Assembly: GCA_016191525.1 (NCBI GenBank) | Contig: JACPOK010000016.1 | Span: forward strand, 62,001 to 126,000 | Length of the DNA: 64,000 bases | Direction: 5' to 3' | Origin: Burkholderiales bacterium | Lineage (GTDB): Bacteria > Pseudomonadota > Gammaproteobacteria > Burkholderiales > Burkholderiaceae_C | Shown: positions 15,798 through 23,303 of the stretch, in pieces | Layout: the number at the start of each line of letters is the position of its first letter | How positions within the stretch are numbered: position 1 is the first letter of the stretch | Notes under the pieces: model-generated | Databases searched by the model: none | The model's input: only the letters and a program-made list of their open reading frames with translations | Told to the model about the DNA's origin: nothing | Position numbers and translations under genes: made by a program

Positions 15798-17045
15798 TCA
15801 GTCGTCCTTCTCGCCCGGCCGGTACAGCGTTTCACGGCCCATGCGATCCAGCACCAGCTCCGCCGTCCAGGGCAGCATTAGCGAGCCGCAGCGGCTGTCG
15901 CGGTAGATGCGCTCCAGCGGCAGGTGCTTCATCATGCTCTGGCCGCCGCAGGTGCGGATGGCCAGGCGGGCGATGTCGTTGGCGCCTTCCATCACGGTGT
16001 ATTGTGCGGCGTACAGCCGCATCTTCTCATCCGGCGAGGGGTTGGGCCGCGCTTCCTGGATCACGCGGGCGAAGATGCTTTTCAGGTTTTCCAGCTGGAT
16101 GCGCATCTGCGCCACCGCGATCTGCTTGGTGGGGTACATGCGGCGTTTCACGGGCGGCTCTCCCGGAATCTCGCCGCGCAGGTAACTCACGGTGAAGTCG
16201 TAGGCCGCGTTGGCCAGGCCCAGGTAGGTGGGCGAGAGCGTGAAGAACATCGCCGGCCAGGTCTGCGCGCCCTTGTAGTACACGCCGCGCGGCATCAGCT
16301 GCTCGCCGTCGCTGACGAACACGTCCTTGAACGCCAGGTTGCGGCTGACGGTGCCGCGCATGCCCAGCGGGTCCCACTCGCCGCTGATGGAAAAGCCCTC
16401 GCTGGTGGCGGGCACGGCCAGGTAAAGCGTGTCGCGTGCGTCGGGCTTTTCGTCGCCCTTGTCTTCCGTGCACAGGATGCCGTAATAGTTGGCCGCGCCG
16501 GAAAGCGATGCGAAGATCTTGCGGCCGTTGACCAGCCAGCCGCCTTCCACCTTCTTCGCCGTGGTGCCGAAAGGCGCGCGGCCCGCGGCGGCGGCGCTGC
16601 CTTCGGAGAACGGCTGGGCATAGATGGCGCCGTCGTTCACCACGCGCGCGAAATGCAGCTCTCGGCGCTTCACATGCTCGGCGCGCTGCGTCTCGGTCAT
16701 GGGGATGCCGTCAGCCAGCACCCCGGTCCACATGGTGGAGCAGATGTGCATGTTCCATGTGAGCGCCGTGGCGCCGCAAAAGCGCCCGATCTCGGCGGCC
16801 ACCATCATGTAGGTAGCGTAGTCGGCGCCGCCGCCGCCAAACGCTTTCGGCACGCACAGCGCCAGCAGCCCGGCCTGGCGCAGGTCTTCGTAGTTGGCGA
16901 ACGGGAAGCTGGCGCTCTGGTCCCATTGCGCGGCGCGCGGCGCGAATTTCGTGCGGCCCAGTTCGTTGGCCAGCGACAGCAGCGTGCGCTGCTGCGCGGT
17001 GAACGGCAGGTCGCCGACCGCGGGGGTGAAGTCAAGGTTGTCCAT
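15798..17045 (-). CDS. Acyl-CoA-dehydrogenase-fold flavoprotein lacking the catalytic Glu (candidate monooxygenase)
   Basis: A 415-residue flavoprotein of the ACAD superfamily, with the N-terminal helical domain, a central beta domain (GGWLVNGRKIFASLSGAA, GTVSRNLAFKDVFV) and a C-terminal helical domain (RTCGGQSMMKHLPLERIYRD). In classical dehydrogenases the segment after RDxR contains YEGT with the catalytic base; here it reads GSLMLPWTAEL, with no Glu at that place. Loss of this base is seen in ACAD-fold flavin monooxygenases such as DszC and isobutylamine N-hydroxylase. A flavin reductase gene lies in the same island, which supports a two-component monooxygenase. It is the last gene of the leftward operon. 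Confidence 0.75.
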   Translation of the reverse strand: MDNLDFTPAVGDLPFTAQQRTLLSLANELGRTKFAPRAAQWDQSASFPFANYEDLRQAGLLALCVPKAFGGGGADYATYMMVAAEIGRFCGATALTWNMHICSTMWTGVLADGIPMTETQRAEHVKRRELHFARVVNDGAIYAQPFSEGSAAAAGRAPFGTTAKKVEGGWLVNGRKIFASLSGAANYYGILCTEDKGDEKPDARDTLYLAVPATSEGFSISGEWDPLGMRGTVSRNLAFKDVFVSDGEQLMPRGVYYKGAQTWPAMFFTLSPTYLGLANAAYDFTVSYLRGEIPGEPPVKRRMYPTKQIAVAQMRIQLENLKSIFARVIQEARPNPSPDEKMRLYAAQYTVMEGANDIARLAIRTCGGQSMMKHLPLERIYRDSRCGSLMLPWTAELVLDRMGRETLYRPGEKDD

Positions 17046-17061
17046 GTGCGCTCCTGCCGTA

Positions 17062-18306
17062 TCAATCCGCGTTGCCGCCCAGCGACTTCAGCACGCCGCG
17101 CCAGAACGCGGTGCGTTCCTGGCCGGGCGCCGGGTCCTGCTGGCCGCTGGCACCTTCCCAGACGGCCGTCTGCACCATCACGATGCCGCTGGATGGCTGC
17201 ACAAAGACGGCCTGGCCGTGCACGCCCTGGAAGGCGAAGCTGCGTTCGCGCAGCGGGAACAGCCAGAACTGGTATCCGTAACCGAAGTAGCGGGTTGCGC
17301 GGCCGGGCTTGAACGGCGCGGGCTGGCGCGCGGCATCGGTGGCGTCCAGCAGGTACTCGCGCGGCACCACCTGCTGCCCGCCCGCCTTGCCGTCCTGCGC
17401 CAGCAGCCAGCCCAGCCGCCCCCAGTCGCGCAGCGAGGCGTTGAAAAAACCGGAAGCGCGCTCCTGCCCGTCGGTGGAAGTGACCCAGAAGGCATCGCGC
17501 TCCGCGCCCATGGGCTGCCAAAACCATTCGCTGGTGAGCTGCGCCAGCGTGCGGCCCGAGGCGCCCGTGAGCACGCGGCCCAGCACCTCGGTCTCGGCGC
17601 TGGCATAGGCAAACTTTTCGCCCGCCCGCGAGTGCCGCGCGTTGATGGCGCGCAGCACGCCGAGCACGGGCGGCGTGCCGTAGGCGGCAGCACGCGACAT
17701 GCGCGCGATGTCGTCGTTGCCGTCGTAGCGCTCGGTGAAGGTCAGCCCCGAACTCATGCGCAGCAGGTGGCGGATGGAGGTGCTGCCATAGGGGCTGCCG
17801 GCCAGCGACTTGGCGTATTTCTCCGCCGGGTCGTCGAGCGAGGCGATCACGCCCTTGTCCGCCGCGATGCCCACCAGCAGCGAGGTGACGCTCTTGGCCA
17901 TGGAGAACGAGAGGAAACGGGCCGTGCCGTCGCGGCCATAGCGGTAACGCTCGGCCACGACCTCGCCGTTCTTCAGGATCAAGAGGCCGGTGACGCGCTG
18001 GCGGTCCAGGTAGTCATCCAGCGTGTAGCTGGTGCTCTTGAAGCGCCAGGCTATGGCCGGCGGCGGCGCAGCCGCGGGCAGCGGCATGACCATGCCGCCG
18101 CGTGCGACGGTGTGCGTGGGCAGGCCCGGAACCTGGTCCATCGCCGACCAGGAGCCCACGCGGTAAGGGTTGCCGTACCAGTTGCCGGCGTTGGTGCCCA
18201 CCGGATAGCCACGGCCTTTGCCGAGAAGCCCCTCGTCGGGCTCGGCCTGCGCGCCGGCCGCCAGCAGCAACAAGGCGGCGAGGGCGGCGGCGTGGCGGCG
18301 GCGCAT
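17062..18306 (-). CDS. Serine hydrolase of the class C beta-lactamase / NylB-like family
   Basis: A 414-residue protein with a cleavable signal (to about residue 21). Catalytic S135-x-x-K138 is in LSFSMAKSV, and the Tyr motif YAS is in FAYASAETEVLG. The arrangement resembles 6-aminohexanoate-dimer hydrolase (NylB) and EstB-type esterases, so amide or ester hydrolysis is expected, probably in the periplasm. It sits 12 bases downstream of the NicD-like hydrolase and 16 upstream of the ACAD-fold gene in one operon. In this context it might hydrolyse an amide intermediate, but the signal peptide argues for a role on the external substrate (inference). Confidence 0.82.
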   Translation of the reverse strand: MRRRHAAALAALLLLAAGAQAEPDEGLLGKGRGYPVGTNAGNWYGNPYRVGSWSAMDQVPGLPTHTVARGGMVMPLPAAAPPPAIAWRFKSTSYTLDDYLDRQRVTGLLILKNGEVVAERYRYGRDGTARFLSFSMAKSVTSLLVGIAADKGVIASLDDPAEKYAKSLAGSPYGSTSIRHLLRMSSGLTFTERYDGNDDIARMSRAAAYGTPPVLGVLRAINARHSRAGEKFAYASAETEVLGRVLTGASGRTLAQLTSEWFWQPMGAERDAFWVTSTDGQERASGFFNASLRDWGRLGWLLAQDGKAGGQQVVPREYLLDATDAARQPAPFKPGRATRYFGYGYQFWLFPLRERSFAFQGVHGQAVFVQPSSGIVMVQTAVWEGASGQQDPAPGQERTAFWRGVLKSLGGNAD

Positions 18307-18318
18307 GGGGCGCTTCTT

Positions 18319-19101
18319 TCAGTGCAGCTGCCGCGGCAGCGCCAGAAAATTCAGCAGCAGGCCATCAAACTCTTCCGGCGCTTCCAGGTTCTGCAGGTGG
18401 CCGATGCCGCGCATCTCGATGTAGGTGCTGCCCGCGATGGCGCCGGCCATCTTCTTCATTACGGCGGGCGGCGCGTTCTTGTCGTGCTCGCCCGCCACCA
18501 GCAGCGTGGGCACGTGGATGGCGGGCAGGCTGGTGCGGCGGTCGAAGTTGACCAGCGCCTCCAGCGCGCGGCGATAGGTGGCCGGGTTGACCTGGGCCAT
18601 GCAGTGCGCCGCGAGCTTGACGCCTTCGGGCAGCGAGCCCGGGCCCACCATCTGCGGCACCAGCACCTCGGCCAGCTCGGCCATGGTCTTGCCCGAGTCC
18701 AGCGGCGCGGTGCGCTGCGCGATGAACTCGCGCTGCCAGTCACCGTCGGGCTTGCCGAACGAGGGCGAGGTGCCGCACAGCACCAGCTTGTCCACCAGTT
18801 CGGGCCGGCGCGCCACCACTTCCTGCGCCACCATGCCGCCCATGCTGTGGCCGACCAATGTGACGGTGCCGCACTTGAGTGCCTCGATCAGCGTGATGCA
18901 GCTTTGCGCCAGGCCCTTGAAGTTGTAGGGCTCGATCGGCGGGCTGCGGCCGTAGCCGGGCATGTCCCAGGCGACGGCACGGTAACCCGAGGAGGCCAGC
19001 GTCTCCACCTGCGGCGCGAACGAAAGATGGCCGCCGCCGATGCCGTGCAGCATCAGCACCGTGTGGCCACCGCCCAGGGTGGTGAAAGTGGGAAGGGTCA
19101 T
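18319..19101 (-). CDS. Alpha/beta hydrolase, NicD-like (N-formylmaleamate deformylase candidate)
   Basis: A 260-residue alpha/beta hydrolase with oxyanion region HGIGGGH, nucleophile elbow GHSMGG, an acid in VAGEHDKNAPP and His in GIGHLQNLEAP. It overlaps the NicX-like gene upstream by four bases (ATGA), so the two are translated together. In nicotinate degradation NicX opens 2,5-dihydroxypyridine and NicD, an alpha/beta hydrolase of this size, removes the formyl group. The coupling makes that role likely here, but sequence alone cannot exclude other ester or C-C bond hydrolases. Confidence 0.75.
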   Translation of the reverse strand: MTLPTFTTLGGGHTVLMLHGIGGGHLSFAPQVETLASSGYRAVAWDMPGYGRSPPIEPYNFKGLAQSCITLIEALKCGTVTLVGHSMGGMVAQEVVARRPELVDKLVLCGTSPSFGKPDGDWQREFIAQRTAPLDSGKTMAELAEVLVPQMVGPGSLPEGVKLAAHCMAQVNPATYRRALEALVNFDRRTSLPAIHVPTLLVAGEHDKNAPPAVMKKMAGAIAGSTYIEMRGIGHLQNLEAPEEFDGLLLNFLALPRQLH

Positions 19102-20159
19102 GCGACCACCTTGCCCCGATCCACCACCGCCACGCCATCCAGCGACACGGTGCAGTTGCGCAGCGGCAGGTCGAAGTGGCCCAGGGTGTGCCGGCCGGCG
19201 ACTTCATTCGCGCCCGTGCTGTACAGGAAGTTGCCGGCGAACGCGCGCAGCTCGGTGCCGTTGAAATCGCGCTTGTCGTACAGCGCCATGCTGTCCCAGC
19301 GCGCGGCCGCGTTCAGGCCCCAGCCGAGGTGGCTGACGGCATACGCATCGCGGTCGCCCCAGGCGGCCCAGTGGCTGCGCATCAGTTCGGCGTCGACGCC
19401 GCTGCCTTCGATTTTCGTCACGTAGTCGTTCTCTATGGTCAGACGCACGGGCCGCTCCAGGTAACGTTTGAAAGTGAGGTTGACATCGCCCTCGGCCAGC
19501 ACCAGCGTGCCGTTGACGCTGCCCGCGGCGGGGAAGGCCAGCGCCAGGCCGCCGGGCCAGTGCGTCATGGTGCCGGGCCGCGTGGTGTAGCCCCAGTTGC
19601 CGCCGCAGGTGGCGCCGGCCAGCGAAATGGAAAGCTCGGTGCCGGCTTCAGAGCGCACCTGCATGGCGCGGGCGGCGCGCAGGCGCTTGACGTGGTCCTT
19701 AACCAGCGGCTCGAGCGTGCCGTCGGGCACCAGGCGGGCCAGCGCCTCGGGGTGTTCGTTGCTGACATAGATCACGCGCGCGCCGCCCTTGAGGATGGCG
19801 GGCAGCTCGGGCGCGTGCATCAGGCCCTCTACCGTGCAGTCAACCACCAGCGTGCTTGAGGCCAGCGCGGAGATCACCGGCGCTATGTTTTTTATAGCTG
19901 CGCACGCACCAGTGGAGCGGGCTGGCGGCATTTTTCCCTCTGAAGGGCTGGGCAGAACCAGCTTGAACGACTGGCAGCCGATGCGGGCCAGGGCCAGGCG
20001 CGCCAGCTCGGGCAGCACCGGGCGGCTCTGGCTTTCGCACAGCACGGCCACCGTATCGCCGGGCTGCAGCGCGCAGCGGCGCAGCACGGCCTCGAAGGCG
20101 TCTATCCAGGCGGGCTCGGTGGTTTCCTGCAGCATGACGGCTTGGTGTGTTTGGGCCAT
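19098..20159 (-). CDS. NicX-like 2,5-dihydroxypyridine 5,6-dioxygenase family protein
   Basis: A 353-residue protein that follows Pseudomonas NicX through its C-terminal half: HWPGGLALAFP, TLVLAEGDV, SHLGWGLNAAARWDSMAL, RAFAGNFLYSTG and GHFDLPLRNC. Residues H277, H328 and D330 correspond to the three iron ligands of NicX, so a working mononuclear Fe(II) ring-cleavage site is expected. The likely reaction is oxidative opening of a dihydroxypyridine-type ring. Start 20159 lies beside a palindromic operator. A stretch of about 21 residues around GACAAIKNIAPV is encoded by an interspersed repeat inserted in frame (19882-19945). First gene of the four-gene leftward operon. Confidence 0.82.
   Translation of the reverse strand: MAQTHQAVMLQETTEPAWIDAFEAVLRRCALQPGDTVAVLCESQSRPVLPELARLALARIGCQSFKLVLPSPSEGKMPPARSTGACAAIKNIAPVISALASSTLVVDCTVEGLMHAPELPAILKGGARVIYVSNEHPEALARLVPDGTLEPLVKDHVKRLRAARAMQVRSEAGTELSISLAGATCGGNWGYTTRPGTMTHWPGGLALAFPAAGSVNGTLVLAEGDVNLTFKRYLERPVRLTIENDYVTKIEGSGVDAELMRSHWAAWGDRDAYAVSHLGWGLNAAARWDSMALYDKRDFNGTELRAFAGNFLYSTGANEVAGRHTLGHFDLPLRNCTVSLDGVAVVDRGKVVA
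19882..19945 (+). repeat. Interspersed repeat family 1, copy C (inside the nicX-like gene)
   Basis: GCTATGTTTTTTATAGC is followed by TGCGCACGCACC, GGAGCGGGCTGGCGGC, then TTTTTCCCTCTGAA, the clearest form of the consensus. It is read in frame on the minus strand by the nicX-like gene and encodes part of a loop between the N-terminal and central regions. Confidence 0.7.
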
Positions 20160-20163
20160 AATA

Positions 20164-20177
20164 CATGAAAATTCATG
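20164..20177. promoter_or_regulatory. MarR-type operator between nicX-like and flavin reductase genes
   Basis: CATGAAAATTCATG has six-base arms (CATGAA/TTCATG) around AA, in an AT-rich 31-base gap between two divergent start codons. Position and symmetry fit autoregulation and pathway control by the MarR protein encoded two genes to the right. Confidence 0.6.
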
Positions 20178-20190
20178 CAATAAAACCGCC

Positions 20191-20700
20191 ATGAACCCGC
20201 CCCGCCAAGCCCAGCCGCCCAGTTTCTCGCCGGCGCAGTTCCGCGCGGCGCTGGGCATGTTCGCCACCGGCGTCACCATCGTCACGGCCCGCACGGCCGA
20301 CGGCGCCATGGTCGGGCTGACGGCCAACTCCTTCAACTCGGTATCGCTGCAGCCGCCGCTGGTGCTCTGGAGCCTGGCGCGCGCGGCCGGCTCGCTGCAG
20401 GCCTTCAGCGCCGGCTCGCACTACGCCGTCAACATCCTGGCGGCCGACCAGAAGGCGCTGGCCGAGCGCTTCGCGCTGAAAGGCGGCGAGCGCTGGGCCG
20501 GCGTGGCCTTCACTGAAGGCCTGGGCGGCGCGCCGCTGCTCACGGGTGCAGCCGCCACCTTCGAATGCTTCAACCGCAGCCGCTATGAAGAGGGCGACCA
20601 CGTGATCTTCGTGGGCGAGGTGGAGCGCTGCAGCGCACGGCGCGGTGCCTCGCCGCTGCTGTTCCATGGCGGGCGCTTCTATACCGAGCACCCCTTATGA
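20191..20700 (+). CDS. Flavin reductase (HpaC-like) of a two-component monooxygenase
   Basis: A 169-residue protein of the flavin-reductase-like/HpaC family: FRAALGMFATGVTIVTA at the start, GLTANSFNSVSLQPPLVLW in the flavin-binding part, and the closing F-x-G-R-F-Y (LLFHGGRFYT). It makes reduced FMN or FAD from NAD(P)H for a partner oxygenase. The nearest candidate partner is the ACAD-fold protein of the divergent operon. It overlaps the marR gene by four bases and shares the operator region at 20164-20177. Confidence 0.88.
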   Translation: MNPPRQAQPPSFSPAQFRAALGMFATGVTIVTARTADGAMVGLTANSFNSVSLQPPLVLWSLARAAGSLQAFSAGSHYAVNILAADQKALAERFALKGGERWAGVAFTEGLGGAPLLTGAAATFECFNRSRYEEGDHVIFVGEVERCSARRGASPLLFHGGRFYTEHPL

Positions 20701-21122
20701 GCACGGCCCGCTTTGTTGATGGCTACCTGGGCTACCTGCTGGGCCAGGCCAACCACGCGCTGTACAAAGGCTTCGACGCGCAGGTGCGCGCCGCGGGCCT
20801 GAGCTCCATCGAATGGCGGGTGCTGGCCACGCTGCACGACAGCGCGCCCATCACCATCAGCCAATTGGCGCATGAGGTGCTGTCCAAGCAGCCCACGGTG
20901 ACCAAGCTGGTGCAGCGCATGTGCGACCAGGGCTGGCTGGCGCTGCAGGGCGACCCGGCCGACCAGCGGCGCACGCTCGTAACCGTCACGGCGGCCGGCA
21001 AGCGCGTAGTGCGGCCGCTGGTGGACAAGGCGCGCGAGCATGAGACTCGGCTGTTGCGCACGCTGGGCGCCACCGAAAAGGCGGCACTGCGCAAGCTGTT
21101 GGAGAAGCTGGCGCAGGCCTAG
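20697..21122 (+). CDS. MarR-family transcriptional regulator
   Basis: A 141-residue MarR protein. The winged helix covers about residues 30-100 (SSIEWRVLATLHDSAPITIS, SKQPTVTKLVQRMCDQGWL, wing DPADQRRTLVTVT). Translation is coupled to the flavin reductase. Pyridine catabolic clusters are often controlled by MarR repressors (NicR), so it probably represses both this operon and the nicX-like operon through the palindrome at 20164-20177 and is relieved by a pathway metabolite (inference). Confidence 0.88.
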   Translation: MSTARFVDGYLGYLLGQANHALYKGFDAQVRAAGLSSIEWRVLATLHDSAPITISQLAHEVLSKQPTVTKLVQRMCDQGWLALQGDPADQRRTLVTVTAAGKRVVRPLVDKAREHETRLLRTLGATEKAALRKLLEKLAQA

Positions 21123-21131
21123 GTCTGTGCG

Positions 21132-21236
21132 GGATTGAGCCGGCAGGGCGCTCTGCGCGGCGAAATCAAGGAGGAGGCGCCCTCCCGGCGCCGGGGGACA
21201 TTCGCCGCGGCGGCCAGCCGGCGTCCATGGCCCACG
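21132..21236 (+). repeat. Interspersed repeat family 2, copy 1
   Basis: A 44-base core (21161-21204) is identical to the cores of two other copies in the window. Flanks: the left arm matches the left arm of copy 3, while the right arm (ending CCATGGCCCACGC) matches an arm of copy 2. The arms therefore do not pair with each other beyond GGCGAA/TTCGCC. It lies between convergent genes and could act as a bidirectional terminator. Confidence 0.7.
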
Positions 21237-21243
21237 CGATCTC

Positions 21244-22350
21244 CTAGTAGAGAACCACGCCCCGTATCGACTCGCCCCGCTTCATCAACTCGAAGCCCTT
21301 GTTGATGTCTTCCAGTGGCATGGTGTGGGTAATCAGCTCGTCGATCTTGATCCGCCCCTCCATGTACCAGTCCACGATCTTCGGCACGTCGGTGCGGCCG
21401 CGGGCCCCGCCGAAGGCCGTGCCTTCCCATTTGCGGCCGGTGACCAGCTGGAAGGGGCGGGTGCTGATTTCCGCGCCCGCCGGCGCCACGCCGATGATGA
21501 TGCTGCGGCCCCAGCCCTTATGCGTGCACTCCAGCGCCTGGCGCATCACCTGCGTGTTGCCGATGCACTCGAAGCTGTAGTCGGCGCCGCCGTCGGTGAG
21601 CTGCACGATGGCGTCCACCACGTTGTCCACTTCCTTCGGGTTGATGAAGTGCGTCATGCCGAAGCGCTGGGCGATCTCGCGCCGCGCCGGGTTGATGTCG
21701 ACGCCGATGATCTTGCCGGCGCCCACCATCTTCGCGCCCTGGATCACGTTCAGGCCGATGCCGCCCAGGCCGAACACCACCACGTTGGCGCCGGCTTCCA
21801 CCCTGGCCGTGAACAGCACCGCGCCGATGCCGGTGGTGACGCCGCAGCCGATGTAGCAGACCTTGTCGAAAGGCGCGTCGTCACGGATCTTCGCCATCGA
21901 GATTTCCGGCGCCACGGTGTAGTTGCTGAAGGTGCTGGTGCCCATGTAGTGGAAGATGGGCTTGCCCTCCAGGCTGAAGCGGCTGGTGGCGTCGGGCATC
22001 AGGCCCTTGCCCTGGGTGCCGCGGATCAGCTGGCACAGGTTGGTCTTGCGCGACAGGCAGAACTTGCACTGCCGGCATTCGGGCGTGTACAGCGGGATGA
22101 CGTGGTCGCCCTTCTTCAGCGAGGTCACGCCCGCCCCGACGTCCACCACGATGCCCGCGCCCTCGTGGCCCAGAATGGCCGGGAAGATGCCCTCCGGGTC
22201 GGCGCCCGACAGCGTGAACTCATCGGTGTGGCAGATGCCGGTGGCCTTGATCTCGACCAGCACCTCGCCGAAGCGCGGCCCGTCCAGGTCCACGGTTTCG
22301 ATGGTGAGGGGTGCGCCCGCTTTCCAGGCGACTGCTGCTTTGGTTTTCAT
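21244..22350 (-). CDS. adhC: S-(hydroxymethyl)glutathione dehydrogenase / class III alcohol dehydrogenase
   Basis: A 368-residue zinc enzyme. Catalytic zinc region [12 protein letters not shown] and GHEGAG, structural zinc cysteines in [17 protein letters not shown], and NAD-binding [16 protein letters not shown] are all present, with the class III C-terminus [15 protein letters not shown]. It oxidises the formaldehyde-glutathione adduct to S-formylglutathione and also reduces S-nitrosoglutathione. No S-formylglutathione hydrolase gene is next to it. Start is at 22350 ([10 protein letters not shown]); a longer frame to 22380 lacks support. Confidence 0.93.
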   Translation of the reverse strand: MKTKAAVAWKAGAPLTIETVDLDGPRFGEVLVEIKATGICHTDEFTLSGADPEGIFPAILGHEGAGIVVDVGAGVTSLKKGDHVIPLYTPECRQCKFCLSRKTNLCQLIRGTQGKGLMPDATSRFSLEGKPIFHYMGTSTFSNYTVAPEISMAKIRDDAPFDKVCYIGCGVTTGIGAVLFTARVEAGANVVVFGLGGIGLNVIQGAKMVGAGKIIGVDINPARREIAQRFGMTHFINPKEVDNVVDAIVQLTDGGADYSFECIGNTQVMRQALECTHKGWGRSIIIGVAPAGAEISTRPFQLVTGRKWEGTAFGGARGRTDVPKIVDWYMEGRIKIDELITHTMPLEDINKGFELMKRGESIRGVVLY

Positions 22351-22400
22351 GGGATATCCCTGTGCGGATGGGCGGTGCACGCAAGGCTACCATCGGATGC

Positions 22401-23303
22401 ATGACCGACCGCAAAACGCACCTGGACACACTGGCCATCTCCCTGCTCCTGGTCTGCTGCCTGTTCTGGGGCTTGCAGCAAATCCTGATCAAGACCACCG
22501 TCGCCGAGGTGCCGCCGCTGTGGCAGGCCTCGCTGCGCATGGCGGGTGCCACCGCGCTGCTGTGGCTGTGGTGCGTGGTGCGCGGCGTGAAGCTGTTCGA
22601 GCGCGACGGCACGCTGGGCGCCGGCCTGCTGGCAGGTGCGCTGTTCGCGGGCGAGTTCAGCTGCATCTACCTGGGCCTGCGCGACACCACGGCCTCGCGG
22701 CTCACGGTGTTCCTCTACACCTCTCCGTTCGTGGTAGCGCTCTTGCTGCCGCGCTTCGTCGCGGCGGAAAAACTGCGCGGCGCGCAATGGATCGGCTTGG
22801 TCATCGCATTCGCCTCGGTGGCCGTGGCGTTCGCGGAGGGTTTCAGTTCCGGCGCCGGCGGCGCGCGCCAGCTGCGTGGTGATGCGCTGGCGCTGGCGGC
22901 GGGCACGCTGTGGGGGCTGACGACGCTGGTCATCCGCGCCAGCAGCATGGCCAGTGCCAGCGCCGAAAAAACGCTGTTCTACCAGGTGGCCGTGACGGCG
23001 GCCGTTTCGCCGCTGCTGTCACTGCTGCTGGGCGAGCACTGGTCGCTGAGTTATTCGGCGCAGGCCTGGGGATCGATCGCGCTGCAGACCGCCGTGGGCG
23101 CGTTCGCCAGCTACCTCACCTGGATGTGGCTGCTGCGGCACTACCCCGCCACACAGATGTCGTCTTTTACCTTCCTCACGCCGGTGTTCGCGCTGGTGTT
23201 CGGCGTGGTGCTGCTCAATGAGCCGCTGACGCTTCAACTGATGCTGGCGCTGTGCGGTGTGGCGGTGGGCATCGTGCTGGTGAACCGCAAGCCCGCGTCC
23301 TGA
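22401..23303 (+). CDS. EamA/DMT-family transporter
   Basis: A 300-residue membrane protein with ten hydrophobic segments in two EamA repeats (first starting near LAISLLLVCCLFWGLQQILI, second near GDALALAAGTLWGLTTLVIR). Such proteins export metabolites or amino acids; substrate unknown. It is divergent from adhC (50-base gap). Its 3' end overlaps the 3' end of the Rieske oxygenase gene by 70 bases. Confidence 0.85.
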   Translation: MTDRKTHLDTLAISLLLVCCLFWGLQQILIKTTVAEVPPLWQASLRMAGATALLWLWCVVRGVKLFERDGTLGAGLLAGALFAGEFSCIYLGLRDTTASRLTVFLYTSPFVVALLLPRFVAAEKLRGAQWIGLVIAFASVAVAFAEGFSSGAGGARQLRGDALALAAGTLWGLTTLVIRASSMASASAEKTLFYQVAVTAAVSPLLSLLLGEHWSLSYSAQAWGSIALQTAVGAFASYLTWMWLLRHYPATQMSSFTFLTPVFALVFGVVLLNEPLTLQLMLALCGVAVGIVLVNRKPAS

